From assembly GCF_000801315.1 (NCBI RefSeq), contig NZ_CP010054.1, positions 1,798,001 through 1,862,000 on the forward strand: DNA of 64,000 nucleotides. The letters run 5' to 3'. The notes beneath the pieces were generated by a model that saw only the letters and a program-made list of their open reading frames with translations, had not been told where the DNA came from and made no database searches. The stretch is from Hymenobacter sp. DG25B. Its GTDB lineage: Bacteria > Bacteroidota > Bacteroidia > Cytophagales > Hymenobacteraceae. Of this stretch, positions 9,040 through 18,678 are shown one piece after another (position 1 is the stretch's first letter; the number at the start of each line of letters is the position of its first letter). A program made the translations under genes and the position numbers.

Positions 9040-9891
9040 TCAGGCCAGTTTATGCGGTAGAAAATACCCGCCCAGCCGCCGCAGATACCCGTTCAGTAAA
9101 AACAGCGGCAACAGCAGGGGTGGACAATTTTTTAGGGCAAAGTGGGTGAAATTCAATAAGTTGCCGCCGCCCCGAATGCCGAACAGATGCTGGTAGTAGC
9201 CGCGCAGGCTGCGCCGCCGCCGGGTTTGCTGCTGGCCGCTTTCCTCGGGGTAGGTCAGCAGGTGGGCGTCATAGTTGATGTAGACTGGAAACCCCCGCCG
9301 GCGCGCCACACTGGTGTAGTCATAGTCGGCGAGGTAGTGGGGCAGGCGGCGCTCATCAAAGAGGCCAATGGTACGCAGCACTTCCCCCGGAATCAGCAGG
9401 CCCCGGCCTGGCAGGTAGGTAACCGGGTGCAGGCCCTGGCGCTCCTCGGCGGGCAGCTGCTGCAGCAGAAAGGCACTGCGGTGCGTGAGCCAGCTAAACC
9501 GCTCCCCCCCATAAATAGGCTGCCGGGTTGAGGCGTCCAGCTCCAGGGCGCCCAGCACCGCGTGGGGCTGCCGGCGGGCCCAGAGCAGCATGTTCTCCAG
9601 AAAAGCAGGCGTTGCCACCACATCATTGTTCAGGGTGAGAACGTGGGTAGCACCGTAGCCCAAGGCCTGCCGGATGCCCATATTCACGCCGGCCGTCCAG
9701 AATAGCTCGCCGTTGCCGCGCAGCACTTCTACCTCCGGAAATTCCCGCCCCAGCGCCTCAGCGGTGCCATCGGTAGAGCCATCATCTACCACAAGCACGC
9801 GGAAGTGCTGGTAGGTTTGCTGGCGGAGCGAGCTTAAGCAGGCCTGCGTAAACGCCCAGCGGTTGAAAACCGGAATAATAACGTAGAGCAT
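9040..9891 (-). CDS. GT2 family glycosyltransferase
   Basis: 283 residues, ATG at 9891. Starts directly with the GT-A fold: VIIPVFNR, then VVDDGSTDGT (first Asp pair) and LTLNNDVV in place of DxD, typical of rhamnosyltransferase-like GT2 enzymes. A basic C-terminus with a short hydrophobic stretch (LLLPLFLLNGYL) may associate with the membrane. Part of the run of transferases between wzy and the fucosyltransferase; it most likely adds one sugar of the repeat unit on the lipid carrier. Substrate unknown. Confidence 0.88.
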   Translation of the reverse strand: MLYVIIPVFNRWAFTQACLSSLRQQTYQHFRVLVVDDGSTDGTAEALGREFPEVEVLRGNGELFWTAGVNMGIRQALGYGATHVLTLNNDVVATPAFLENMLLWARRQPHAVLGALELDASTRQPIYGGERFSWLTHRSAFLLQQLPAEERQGLHPVTYLPGRGLLIPGEVLRTIGLFDERRLPHYLADYDYTSVARRRGFPVYINYDAHLLTYPEESGQQQTRRRRSLRGYYQHLFGIRGGGNLLNFTHFALKNCPPLLLPLFLLNGYLRRLGGYFLPHKLA

Positions 9892-9959
9892 GGGTCCAGG
9901 GAGAAGCTACGGTACAGAAAATGGGATAGGGCGGTAGACGGTTAAACCCGGCGAAGCGG

Positions 9960-10982
9960 CTACGTGGCAGGTACGGAGTAGCTGGCCGCTGGCAGGCCCT
10001 CGGTAGCGGCGCGTCGCCGAAGCCGCCACTGGTCCGGCCACCGAATAAGCCGGGCGAGGCGGGCCAGCACCCGGCCCGTCAGAAACCGCCGGAACTGGCG
10101 CTCATCGCGGGCATAGTTGCCCAGCACGGGCGTGGGGTGCTGCAGCGGGAAGGAGAGGCGGTAGCGCGTGTGCCCGGCCACATGGTGGGTGGCACTGACG
10201 GTATGCGTGGCATCGGGCCCGGAACCAATATTCTGCACCAGGTTTACCGCCGGGATAATAGCCAGGCCGGAATTGGCCGCTACCGTGAAGTGCCACTGAT
10301 AATCCCAGGTATGGGGCGGGTAGGCTTGCCGGCGCATGGCTTCAAACTTCTGCAGCCAGTAATACCGCTGTAGCCGCGAAGGATACATGCTGCTGAGCAA
10401 CCCACGCCGGCGCAGCTCGGGCAGCTGGGCATACTCAAAGTCATACAGCTGCCAGGCGCGCCGCCACGTAGCCCAGCCCCAGGAATGCACTTGGCTGGAA
10501 AAGGAGTAGGAATCGGTGGGGGCGGTATGCTCCCGGGCTTCCTGGAATAAGTTGTTGCCGCCAATGTGCATCACCCGCGTATCGTGGCGGTAGCGGGTCA
10601 GCAGTTCCTGGCAGAAAGGGAAAAAGTCAGGGCCGGCCACGCAGTCATCTTCCAGAATAATGCCTTCGGGCTCGTGCTCAAAAAACCAGTTGATGGCCGT
10701 GGATACGCCCCGGCTGCAGCCCAGATTGGCGGGCTGAAATAAGGTTTGCAGCTGGCAGGGCCAGTCTATTCCCTCCGTAACCACGGCGCGGGTTTGCGCG
10801 CACAGCTCCGCCTCCAGGGGCCGGCTGGCACGGGGGCCGTCGGCGGCCAGGTACAGGCGGGGCGGCCGCGCCGCCCGAATGGCCTCAAAGGACTGGCAGG
10901 TAAGCGCAGGCCGGTTGAAGACCACGAACAGAACGGCCGGCCCCCGATCAGCTGTGGAGCAGGACAGAGGGGATGGAGCCAT
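9960..10982 (-). CDS. Nucleotide-diphospho-sugar transferase, HlpA-like
   Basis: 340 residues, ATG at 10982, overlapping the end of the upstream polymerase gene by 35 bp. Motifs: VLFVVFNRPALT at the N-terminus, LYLAADGPR, FQPANLGCSRG and GIILEDDCVAG (acidic donor/metal-binding motif), then WGWATWRRAW. This combination is typical of the GT-A proteins usually annotated as hemolytic protein HlpA-like glycosyltransferases in polysaccharide loci. Cytosolic, no TM. A role in building the repeat unit follows from context. Confidence 0.8.
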   Translation of the reverse strand: MAPSPLSCSTADRGPAVLFVVFNRPALTCQSFEAIRAARPPRLYLAADGPRASRPLEAELCAQTRAVVTEGIDWPCQLQTLFQPANLGCSRGVSTAINWFFEHEPEGIILEDDCVAGPDFFPFCQELLTRYRHDTRVMHIGGNNLFQEAREHTAPTDSYSFSSQVHSWGWATWRRAWQLYDFEYAQLPELRRRGLLSSMYPSRLQRYYWLQKFEAMRRQAYPPHTWDYQWHFTVAANSGLAIIPAVNLVQNIGSGPDATHTVSATHHVAGHTRYRLSFPLQHPTPVLGNYARDERQFRRFLTGRVLARLARLIRWPDQWRLRRRAATEGLPAASYSVPAT

Positions 10983-12249
10983 GAGCGAGCTGGGGTTGCT
11001 GGGAAACAGAACGTGCAGGAGCGGGCGCGGGGGCCGGTGCGGTATCGGCTACGGTAGCGGCGGCCAGCGCCAGGCCCAGCAACCCCAGATAGTAATCGGG
11101 CCAGTTATAGGATACCCCGTAAACCAGCGCGCCGCAGGCATACGCCACCAGAGTCACGGCCTCCAGGGTCATAGGCTCGGGCTGGCGCAGTCGTTTAATA
11201 ACCAGGTAAATAGGTGGGCCCACGGCCAACAGCAAGCCCAGCAGCCCAAAGTAGAAAAGCCGGTCTACATAGAAGCTGTGAAAGTGGTGTCCGGTACCGT
11301 TTATCCATACCGCTTCTCCGGTATTGCTATGGTAAAACTGTATTGGCAGCTCAAAACCCTTGAGCCGCATGCCGGCAATGGGGTACTCCTGTAGGAAGGG
11401 GATATAGGCTTCAAACTGATTCAGGCGAAAGTTGCCCGTGCCCTGCTTATCCGGGTTGCGGATGTCCGCTATGTTTTGTTCGAACTTCTTCTGTACTGCT
11501 TCGTCATTTAGTACAATAGCCAGCCCGCCCAATGCCACCACCAGCACCGGCAGTACCAGCATGGGCACCAGCCGTTTAAATGTTGGCCGCACAGAGACAG
11601 TGCGCATCAGGAGGAGCAGGTCGATGACCAGCACAATACCGGTAGTGACCCAAACCGTTCGGTGCTGTAAAAATACAATCAGACTCAGGGTACCAAAAAA
11701 GGCCACTAATGCCAGCAGAGAGCCATTTTTGAAATAAGTGTTCAGGTAATACAGCAGCGGTAAAATGAGCAGGAAAGCAGACGCTGAGGATACCCCTCTT
11801 TCCTGTTCCAGAAAGCCCTCCATGGTGAAGGTTTCCGGGTGAAAAACAAGCAGGTTTAGCAGCAGAACCAGCGGAATGCTCCCAATCAGCAGCTTTAAGT
11901 TAGGTAGACCCCAACGCAGGTAATAAGCATACACGCCAAAAACCAGCAGAAAATCAGTGAGCTTACTGAATACGTGCAGGTACACAAACCAGCGCCCCCA
12001 ACCCCCATACGACTCCAGCGCCAGCAGGAACAGACTCAGCAGCGTGAGGCCAAACCACCAGCCCATGGCCCCGGTGAGGTAGCGTAGATTACGCACCGTA
12101 ATCCACATGGTAATGCCCAATAAGGCAAAAGCATAATACCGTAGCAGAGGGTCCCCTTCCCACGAGACTAAGAACTCCGTGTAGATTCTGCTCATGAACA
12201 GAACGCCAAACAGGTACAGGCCGCGGGGAATCCCAAATCTGATTTTCAT
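10948..12249 (-). CDS. Wzy-like polysaccharide polymerase / O-antigen ligase family membrane protein
   Basis: 433 residues, ATG at 12249. About ten to twelve hydrophobic segments; a large loop around residues 260-335 contains GTGHHFHSFYVDRLFYFG, similar to the HxxY-type motif of Wzy/WaaL proteins, flanked by TM helices. C-terminal tail is Ala/Pro-rich. In a locus that also has Wzx, a Wzc-like PCP and a Wza-like export lipoprotein, this is the best candidate for the polymerase. Sequence identity in this family is low, so the call rests on topology, loop and context. Confidence 0.75.
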   Translation of the reverse strand: MKIRFGIPRGLYLFGVLFMSRIYTEFLVSWEGDPLLRYYAFALLGITMWITVRNLRYLTGAMGWWFGLTLLSLFLLALESYGGWGRWFVYLHVFSKLTDFLLVFGVYAYYLRWGLPNLKLLIGSIPLVLLLNLLVFHPETFTMEGFLEQERGVSSASAFLLILPLLYYLNTYFKNGSLLALVAFFGTLSLIVFLQHRTVWVTTGIVLVIDLLLLMRTVSVRPTFKRLVPMLVLPVLVVALGGLAIVLNDEAVQKKFEQNIADIRNPDKQGTGNFRLNQFEAYIPFLQEYPIAGMRLKGFELPIQFYHSNTGEAVWINGTGHHFHSFYVDRLFYFGLLGLLLAVGPPIYLVIKRLRQPEPMTLEAVTLVAYACGALVYGVSYNWPDYYLGLLGLALAAATVADTAPAPAPAPARSVSQQPQLAHGSIPSVLLHS

Positions 12250-12259
12250 GCGCGGGAGG

Positions 12260-13504
12260 TCAGCTAATGGTGTGATAAATGTCTATCGTACGCCGTACAA
12301 TGGTTTCTCTGTCGTGCCGGTGGGCAGCCACCAGGCGGCTTTCCTGCCGCAGCATATGGGCCAGCTCCGGGCTGTGATACAGCCGCAGCACCTGGGCCGC
12401 CAGGCTGCGCGGGGCCAAGTCGCTGAGCAAGCCGGTTTTGTCGGGCTCTATCAGGTCGGGCACGCCGCCCACGTGGGTGGCTACCACCGGCAGCCCCAGC
12501 AGTTGGGCTTCGCAAACCGTATTGGGGCTGTTATCGATGTAAGAAGGGTGGAGCAGGCAAAAGGACTGGCGCATGAGGGCCGCCAGCTGTGCCGCATTGC
12601 AGAAGCCCACGCACTCCACCTCAGCGGCCGTGAAAGGCGCTATGCCTAACTTGCGGGCCTCCTGATTTACCTCTTCCAGCGTTACCCGGCCGGCCATCAC
12701 CAGCTTCAGCGGACTTTGCTGCCGGATAAGCGCATAGGCGGCCACTACTTCCGTAAAGCCTTTCATGCGCTGGTTGCCGCCCGTAAACAGCACCTGCGGA
12801 CGTACTTCAGTTGCCGGCTCTGGTTCGGGTTCATAAAACTCCGGGCGCATCATCTCCCAGTTATGATGGATACGGGCGCCGGGACTCAGCTTTGCCATAA
12901 GAGCTTTATCCCAGGCTGTGCGGCAGATGAACTCGTGCACCGTGGGCAGATAGCGGCGCTCATAGAACTCGCCAATCTTCCAGGAAAGGCCCAGCCGGGA
13001 CCAGGTTTGGGGCAGGTAGCGCAGGTACTCGGTTATCACGCCCTGCACCGAGAGCACCACGGGCCGCTCCAGCCCGGGCACTACCGCCGGCAGCTGCCAT
13101 TCGGAGCCATGCAGGTGCAGCACATCATACGCCTGATGATGCCGGCGCAGGTATTGGCGCGCCACATGTACCCGCTGGGTATACAGCGTAAGTAAATCCT
13201 GCCGGAAGGAGGGAGCCCGCAGGTAAATAAAGTGCATCCCATCTTTGTCAAACTCATCAATGGGCTTGCTCAGGCCGGGGTGCCAGTCGAGAATGGTAAG
13301 CTCTATTTCCGGCTGTTTTTGCAGGGCGGCGGCCAGGGCCGCTACCCACGGGGCCGGATGCCCCATGCCCGCACCAGGGTAAGGAAACTGCGCCATCCAG
13401 AGCACTTTCTGCCGGGGACGAGCCACCGCCCTGGCCGGCCCGGCTGCCCGGCTGGGCTGGGAAGCGGCAATGGGCGGAGAATAAGAAGTAGCAAACCCGG
13501 ACAT
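12260..13504 (-). CDS. GT4 family glycosyltransferase
   Basis: 414 residues, ATG at 13504. An N-terminal Ala/Pro/Arg-rich stretch of about 30 residues precedes the GT-B fold (KVLWMAQFPYPGAGMGHP). The C-terminal domain shows LFTGGNQRMKGFTEVV and the nucleotide-sugar site HPSYIDNSPNTVCEAQLLG, with NTVCEAQLLGLPVVATHVGG matching the family EX7E-type motif only in part. Retaining transferase acting in the cytosol. Gap to the downstream polymerase gene is 10 bp, so translationally close. Sugar unknown. Confidence 0.87.
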   Translation of the reverse strand: MSGFATSYSPPIAASQPSRAAGPARAVARPRQKVLWMAQFPYPGAGMGHPAPWVAALAAALQKQPEIELTILDWHPGLSKPIDEFDKDGMHFIYLRAPSFRQDLLTLYTQRVHVARQYLRRHHQAYDVLHLHGSEWQLPAVVPGLERPVVLSVQGVITEYLRYLPQTWSRLGLSWKIGEFYERRYLPTVHEFICRTAWDKALMAKLSPGARIHHNWEMMRPEFYEPEPEPATEVRPQVLFTGGNQRMKGFTEVVAAYALIRQQSPLKLVMAGRVTLEEVNQEARKLGIAPFTAAEVECVGFCNAAQLAALMRQSFCLLHPSYIDNSPNTVCEAQLLGLPVVATHVGGVPDLIEPDKTGLLSDLAPRSLAAQVLRLYHSPELAHMLRQESRLVAAHRHDRETIVRRTIDIYHTIS

Positions 13505-13557
13505 AAGCTTAAAAATGAAACCACAGAGTAGCTAAGGGAATGATATGCCCACCGACG

Positions 13558-15129
13558 CTAAGCCGGCAGCGAGGAGGGAGCCAGCTGCCGATGCAGCCAG
13601 ACCAGAACCGGGCCCAGCACCGGCACCGCGCGGGTGTTCAGGTGGCCCAGCAGATAGGCCACCTCCGCCTGCAGCGCCGGTAGCGGCAACAGCAGAATAA
13701 GAGTGGGCAGGCTGATAGCCCCCGTGAGCAGCTCGGCGGCAAAAACCAGAGGCAGCGGCGCCATGGCCGCGCGCAGCCCACTGGCCACCAGGGCTATGGA
13801 AGCGGCTACGCCGGCACTCAGGAGCAAAGCCGGTACGTAGGCGCGCATCAGGGTGGTGAGCTCCACCGTTAGCACCCGGCGCATCAAAATCAGATAAAAG
13901 ACCGTGCGCAGTGCCTCGCCCAGCAGCACAGCCAGCGCTATGCCCACCAGCCCAAAACCACGCAGCAGCACAAACAGCGCCAGCATGGCAGCAGCGTGCG
14001 TAAGGGTGAGCACCAGCTTGCGAACCAGGTGGGCCGTGGCATCACACACCGTCACGGCAAACATATTCATAGTGCTCAGGCTGTAGAGCAGGCAAATCAC
14101 CCGGAAAATGGGCACGGCGTCCATCCACTGCGGGCCCAGCATCACGCGCACCAGCTCAGGGGCAGCCACGGCGGCGCCCAGGCAGATGGGCATGATGAGC
14201 ACGCCCGTGAGGCTGAGGCTGCGCAGGTAGGCGCCGCGCAGGCGGGGCCGGTCGTGCTGCACCTGGCTGAAGGAGGGCAGGGCCACCCGCGTGACACTGG
14301 CGGTGAGGGTATAGGCCGGCAGGGCAATGAGCATGGCGGCGCGGCTGTAGAGACCCAGGGCCGCCCCGCCCCACAGGCGGCTGATGGCCATTTTATCCAG
14401 CTCGCCGGTCATGTACTCGCAAAAACTGGCCACCGACGACCAGCCGCCGTACTGCACCAGCGGCCGGTATACCTGCCAGCTAAACAGGGGCTTAACAGAA
14501 TGCCGGGTAACGGCGTAGCCCAAAATCAACAGCAGCAGGCTCTGGCTTAGCTGCGTACCTACCAGGCTCCAGGCGCCGTAGCCCAGCCACGCCATGGTAA
14601 TACCCACGCCCCCGTAGCTCAGCACAAACGTGCTGACTTCTATAAGGGCCAGCGTCCGAAAGCGCATCTGGCGGCGCAGCAAACTCACGGAGGTGGCATA
14701 AATGCCCATCAGCACCAGCCCCACCGAAAGTGCATGGATAATAGGCACTACGCCGGGCTGCGAGAAAGCCCGCCCGCCCAAAGGCGCCAGTAGCCACAGC
14801 AACCCGGCAAAAAACAAACCCAGGCCCACCGCCGAGGTAAAGGCGGCCCGTACATCGGCGGGGGTCAGGGTGGCTTTCTGAATGAGGGCCTGCTCCATCC
14901 CCATTTGGGCAAAGTAGCCGCCAAACCGCATGAAAATAGCGGCCAGTGCCACCACACCAAAATCGGCGGGGGTAAGCAGGCGAGCCATTACGGCGGTGTA
15001 GCCCACTTGCAGCACGGAGGTAGCCAGCGTGGCCATCGTGGTCCACTTCATGCCCTGTATGGCGGCTCCCGTCAGGCTGCCGGGGGCCGCAGGGGCCGGT
15101 GGTGGCGTGGTAGTGAGCTGGCTGGACAT
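13558..15129 (-). CDS. Wzx-type polysaccharide flippase (MOP/PST family)
   Basis: 523 residues, ATG at 15129. After a Pro/Thr-rich N-terminus it starts GMKWTTMATLATSVLQVGYTAVMARLLTPADFGVVALA, the classic PST-family opening with a first helix and the LTPxDFG motif. About 12-14 predicted TM helices over the full length. It would flip the lipid-linked repeat unit across the inner membrane. It sits 46 bp downstream of the kinase gene in the export half of the operon. Confidence 0.9.
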   Translation of the reverse strand: MSSQLTTTPPPAPAAPGSLTGAAIQGMKWTTMATLATSVLQVGYTAVMARLLTPADFGVVALAAIFMRFGGYFAQMGMEQALIQKATLTPADVRAAFTSAVGLGLFFAGLLWLLAPLGGRAFSQPGVVPIIHALSVGLVLMGIYATSVSLLRRQMRFRTLALIEVSTFVLSYGGVGITMAWLGYGAWSLVGTQLSQSLLLLILGYAVTRHSVKPLFSWQVYRPLVQYGGWSSVASFCEYMTGELDKMAISRLWGGAALGLYSRAAMLIALPAYTLTASVTRVALPSFSQVQHDRPRLRGAYLRSLSLTGVLIMPICLGAAVAAPELVRVMLGPQWMDAVPIFRVICLLYSLSTMNMFAVTVCDATAHLVRKLVLTLTHAAAMLALFVLLRGFGLVGIALAVLLGEALRTVFYLILMRRVLTVELTTLMRAYVPALLLSAGVAASIALVASGLRAAMAPLPLVFAAELLTGAISLPTLILLLPLPALQAEVAYLLGHLNTRAVPVLGPVLVWLHRQLAPSSLPA

Positions 15130-15175
15130 AGGGCAGGGAAAGAAGCGGGGAGTGATATCTGGGGGCGGGGCTTAC

Positions 15176-17563
15176 TTAGTGCGAATACCCGTAGCTGTAG
15201 GCTTTGGTGCGGTGCCGGTACTCGTAGGTTTTGGCAAAGTGCACGTCGTTGATAATCAGGAACACGTTTTTGATCTTCTTCTCCAGGTGCAGGTCGTTGA
15301 TCTGGCTGAGCAGGGAGAGGTCGGTGTAGTTCTGGCGTACCACGTAAATGTTGGCGTCCAGGAAGCGCATCAGCACAAAATACTCGGCCACGTAGCCTAC
15401 CGGCGGGGTGTCCAGTACAATGTAGTCGTACTCGGCGCGCAGGCGTTCCAGCAGCTCAGCCATGCGCGGGGTTTCCAGCAGCTCGGTCGCATTGGGCGGG
15501 ATAATGCCGCAGGTCATCACATCCAGGCGCTCCACGCCGGAAGGCCGCACGCTGTCCTCAAAGGTGGTCAGGCCGCTGAGGTAAGTGGCCAGGCCCTTAT
15601 CGGAGGGCGGCACGGCGAAATAGGTGGCCATGGTGGGCTGGCGCAGGTCGGTTTCTACCAATATCACGCGGCGGCCGGAGTGGGCCAGCTCGGCGGCCAG
15701 GTTTACGGCGCAGAAGCTCTTGCCCTCGCCGGGCACCGAGGAAGTAACGCCAATCAGTTTTTTCTCCAGCCCCCCCGAGAGGTACTGCAGGTTAACCCGA
15801 ATAGAGCGGAAAGACTCGGCCACCAGCCCTTTGGGCTCATGCACCATCTGTTGCTTATCGGCCTTGGAGGCGTGCGCCACCACGCCCAGCAGCGGAATAT
15901 CCGTTACGCGGGCCAGGTCCTCCTTGCTCTGAATGCGCCGGTTTACTTTCTGCGTTATCAGCAGAATGCCAATGGGCACTATCAGACCGGAAAGCAGGGC
16001 AATGAGCCCCACAAACATAGGTTTGGGCGAGGAAGGCCCCGAGCCCTGCATCACGGCATGGTCTACAATTTTCTTGTCCGTAGAGTTGGTAGCCAGGGCA
16101 ATGGCGGCCTCCGTGCGCTTCTCCAGCAGGAAGTTGTAGTTCTTATCGTTGAAGTCAGACTTGCTTTGCAGCATGGCCAGGCGCCGCTCATCCTCGGGCA
16201 GGCGGTTCAGGTCGCCGCGTACCTGGCTTACCTGGTTGTCCAGGTCGTTGAGGCCAATATCACTGGTGCGCAGTAAGTTAGAAAGGGTCTGGTTGAGGGC
16301 TTCGCGGGTCGTTTTCATGCGCTCATCCAGCACCGTTACCATGGGGTTATCGGCGCTGGCATTCACGCCCAGGGCGGCTTTCTGCGAGCTAAGGTCCGCC
16401 AGCTGCAGCACCATATTGTTTAGTACCGGATCAGAAATACCCATGCTGGCCGGCGACACCACCTGGTTGAGGCTGCGGTTGCTGCGCAGGTAGCTAAGCA
16501 TGTTCTGATAATACTTGCGCTGGGTGGCTACGCGGGAGCGTTCCAGCTGCAGATTGGTGAGCTGCGAGACGCGGTTGGATGATTGCGCATCCACGTTCAC
16601 CACGCCGCGGGAAGAGCGGAAGGCGCTGAGGTCCTGGGAGGCCTGCTGCCGCGAGGCGGCCATCTTGGCAATTTCCCCGTCCAGGAAATCCAGCGTGCGC
16701 TGGCCTACCCGGTTTTTGTCTTCTACCTCGTTGGCCAGCATCACGCTCATCAGAGTATCCAGAAACTGCTCTTCCTGTTTTGGTACCGGTCCAGAGGTCA
16801 TCAGCTCAATAATATGCGAGTCGTGGTCGGTGGCGCGGGCCTTCAGGCGTCCCAGATGCTGCCCTACCAGGCTCATCACATCATTCAGGGTTATCAGATA
16901 CTGGGCATTAGCTTCGGCGGGTACCCCTTCGTTGGAATCAATGCGGAGCGAGAGCAGCGGGTGCTTCAGCTCCGTGCCCGGGTGTATTGTTTCGTTGATA
17001 TGGATATTGGTCAGGCGGCGAACCACAGCCCCGGTCTGCAGATTCTTCAGCTCGCCCTTATCGGCATCAGCGCGTACATGCAGGCGGCCATCCGGCAGCT
17101 TATCAATTAGAATAGGAACATTGGTCAGCTGGGGCGCATTGGGGGTAGGCGTTACCCGGAAGGGTGACTCCTCCATGGACTGCTGGCGCTTTTTCAGGGG
17201 GAAGGCCGCATTTACCCACGTGTTGGGCACCACATAGTAGGAGGTAGTGAAATGGGGCAGGCGCTTCATGGTCTGCTGTACCATAGCTACGGAGGTAACC
17301 ATGCCTATCTCATCCTCCATCTTTACGCTCTTGTCCTTGATTTCCAGGAGCTTCAGCAGCTCCTGTGCCTGCTTGGAGCCGCTGGTCTGCGAGCCCAGCA
17401 TCATGGTGGCCTTAAAGTCATATATCGGGGTTTTAACCTGCAGATACAGGAAGGCGCCCAGAAAAGCCACCAGCAAACACCCCGCTACCAGGGGCCACCG
17501 GGTGCGTATCCGAAATAATAGCTGATGGAGGTCAATTCCGTCGGAAGCTGCTTGTGGGTCCAT
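15176..17563 (-). CDS. Wzc-like polysaccharide co-polymerase and BY-kinase
   Basis: 795 residues from ATG 17563; a TTG two codons earlier is the only longer alternative. Domains: TM1 about 24-43, periplasmic Wzz region with coiled coil, TM2 about 510-535, then a CpsD/CapB kinase. Walker A SSVPGEGKS (about 603-611), Walker A-prime VILVETDLRQP (usual form is DxDxR; here ETD), Walker B YIVLDTPPVG. The C-terminus is a tyrosine cluster with five Tyr in the last 17 residues, the autophosphorylation tail of BY-kinases. It controls polymer length and export with the Wza-like protein encoded 47 bp upstream. Confidence 0.93.
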   Translation of the reverse strand: MDPQAASDGIDLHQLLFRIRTRWPLVAGCLLVAFLGAFLYLQVKTPIYDFKATMMLGSQTSGSKQAQELLKLLEIKDKSVKMEDEIGMVTSVAMVQQTMKRLPHFTTSYYVVPNTWVNAAFPLKKRQQSMEESPFRVTPTPNAPQLTNVPILIDKLPDGRLHVRADADKGELKNLQTGAVVRRLTNIHINETIHPGTELKHPLLSLRIDSNEGVPAEANAQYLITLNDVMSLVGQHLGRLKARATDHDSHIIELMTSGPVPKQEEQFLDTLMSVMLANEVEDKNRVGQRTLDFLDGEIAKMAASRQQASQDLSAFRSSRGVVNVDAQSSNRVSQLTNLQLERSRVATQRKYYQNMLSYLRSNRSLNQVVSPASMGISDPVLNNMVLQLADLSSQKAALGVNASADNPMVTVLDERMKTTREALNQTLSNLLRTSDIGLNDLDNQVSQVRGDLNRLPEDERRLAMLQSKSDFNDKNYNFLLEKRTEAAIALATNSTDKKIVDHAVMQGSGPSSPKPMFVGLIALLSGLIVPIGILLITQKVNRRIQSKEDLARVTDIPLLGVVAHASKADKQQMVHEPKGLVAESFRSIRVNLQYLSGGLEKKLIGVTSSVPGEGKSFCAVNLAAELAHSGRRVILVETDLRQPTMATYFAVPPSDKGLATYLSGLTTFEDSVRPSGVERLDVMTCGIIPPNATELLETPRMAELLERLRAEYDYIVLDTPPVGYVAEYFVLMRFLDANIYVVRQNYTDLSLLSQINDLHLEKKIKNVFLIINDVHFAKTYEYRHRTKAYSYGYSH

Positions 17564-17610
17564 GGGCAATAGAGCTAAAGAAGTGGGGTAAAATCAGAGT
17601 TTGCCTTATA

Positions 17611-18396
17611 TCAAAGGTTTACATTCAGATAGTTAAGCAGAAGAGCTAAGGTGGTGATGCCCGAGAAAACCAGGCCCAGATTGGCCAGGTTGGCGCGCTC
17701 ATTCTGCACCTTCAGCGGCTCCACGTACAGGGCATCGTTGGGAAGCATGTAGTAGTACCGCGACTTGAGCAGGTTGGGGTCGGTGAGGTTCAGCAGCACC
17801 ACTTCCGAGCCGGCGGGCGTCTGCCGGATGAGCTTCACGTTTTTGCGGTTGGCCAGGCGGTTCAGGTCGCCGGCCAGGCCCAGGGCTTCCAGCACCGTGG
17901 CCTGCCCGTTATAGATGTAGTACCGCCCGGGGTTTCGCACGTCGCCCAGAATGGTAACCTTGAAGCTGGAGATTTTAACCAGCACGTTGGCATCCTTCAC
18001 ATAGCGGCTCACCTCCTTCTGTACCAGGCTTTGCACTTCGGTTACGGTAAGGCCCTGCACTTTCAGCGGGCCAATGGTGGGCAGGTTAATAAAGCCCTGG
18101 TCATTCACGGAATAGCCCGTCAGATACATATTGCCGGGGTCGGCGCTGAGAAAAGCATTGACGTTGGTGGGATTAAAGATGGAGCTGAGCACTGGCTGCG
18201 TGCTCTGCACCTGAATCGACATAATGTCGTTGGCCTGCACTTTATAAGTGGGCGGGGTATTATTGGTGGTGACCGGGGTAGCGGTGGAGTACTGCGTGTC
18301 CTGCAGGTAAGGAAGCTCCTTCTGGCTTACACAACTGGAGAAAATCACACTCATCAACAACACAAAATACCGGATGGAAGGTGAGAAACAGCGCAT
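17611..18396 (-). CDS. Wza-like polysaccharide export lipoprotein (OPX)
   Basis: 261 residues from ATG 18396 (MRCFSPSIRYF); a TTG six codons upstream is unlikely. Signal peptide ends in the lipobox IFSSC, so it is a lipoprotein. Poly_export domain (YKVQANDIMSIQV onward) is followed by a SLBB domain (ILGDVRNPGRYYIYNG) and a C-terminal hydrophobic stretch. First gene of the operon, directly ahead of the Wzc-like partner with which OPX proteins form the export channel. Shorter than E. coli Wza, as usual in Bacteroidota. Confidence 0.93.
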   Translation of the reverse strand: MRCFSPSIRYFVLLMSVIFSSCVSQKELPYLQDTQYSTATPVTTNNTPPTYKVQANDIMSIQVQSTQPVLSSIFNPTNVNAFLSADPGNMYLTGYSVNDQGFINLPTIGPLKVQGLTVTEVQSLVQKEVSRYVKDANVLVKISSFKVTILGDVRNPGRYYIYNGQATVLEALGLAGDLNRLANRKNVKLIRQTPAGSEVVLLNLTDPNLLKSRYYYMLPNDALYVEPLKVQNERANLANLGLVFSGITTLALLLNYLNVNL

Positions 18397-18678
18397 GACG
18401 ACGGTGGTGGACAAGTGAGAAAGATCAGGACAGGCACTCCGGAAAAATGGAGGAGAAGACTAGTTTGTAGGAAGTTGATAAAAAACCAATGATAGAATAA
18501 TTCTTTAAACCTATAGGATTTGATTCATAAAGTCAAGATGTATTTAAATTATTCTTACAAAAAATTGTATTGAATACGGGCAATATTATCCGGTGGAGGC
18601 CTGCTGGGTGCGGTAGCCCAATCGGCAAAGCCTGCGCTGCGCCTAAACCCCGTATTTTGGGCGCCCTAACCTTGTTGT
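18397..18678. other. Divergent intergenic region between the EPS operon and the two-component system
   Basis: The middle (about 18470-18590) is strongly AT-rich while both sides are GC-rich, as expected for promoters firing in both directions. On the plus side, TATTTTGG near 18653 is close to but not an exact -7 box. No gene or strong repeat seen. Confidence 0.5.
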
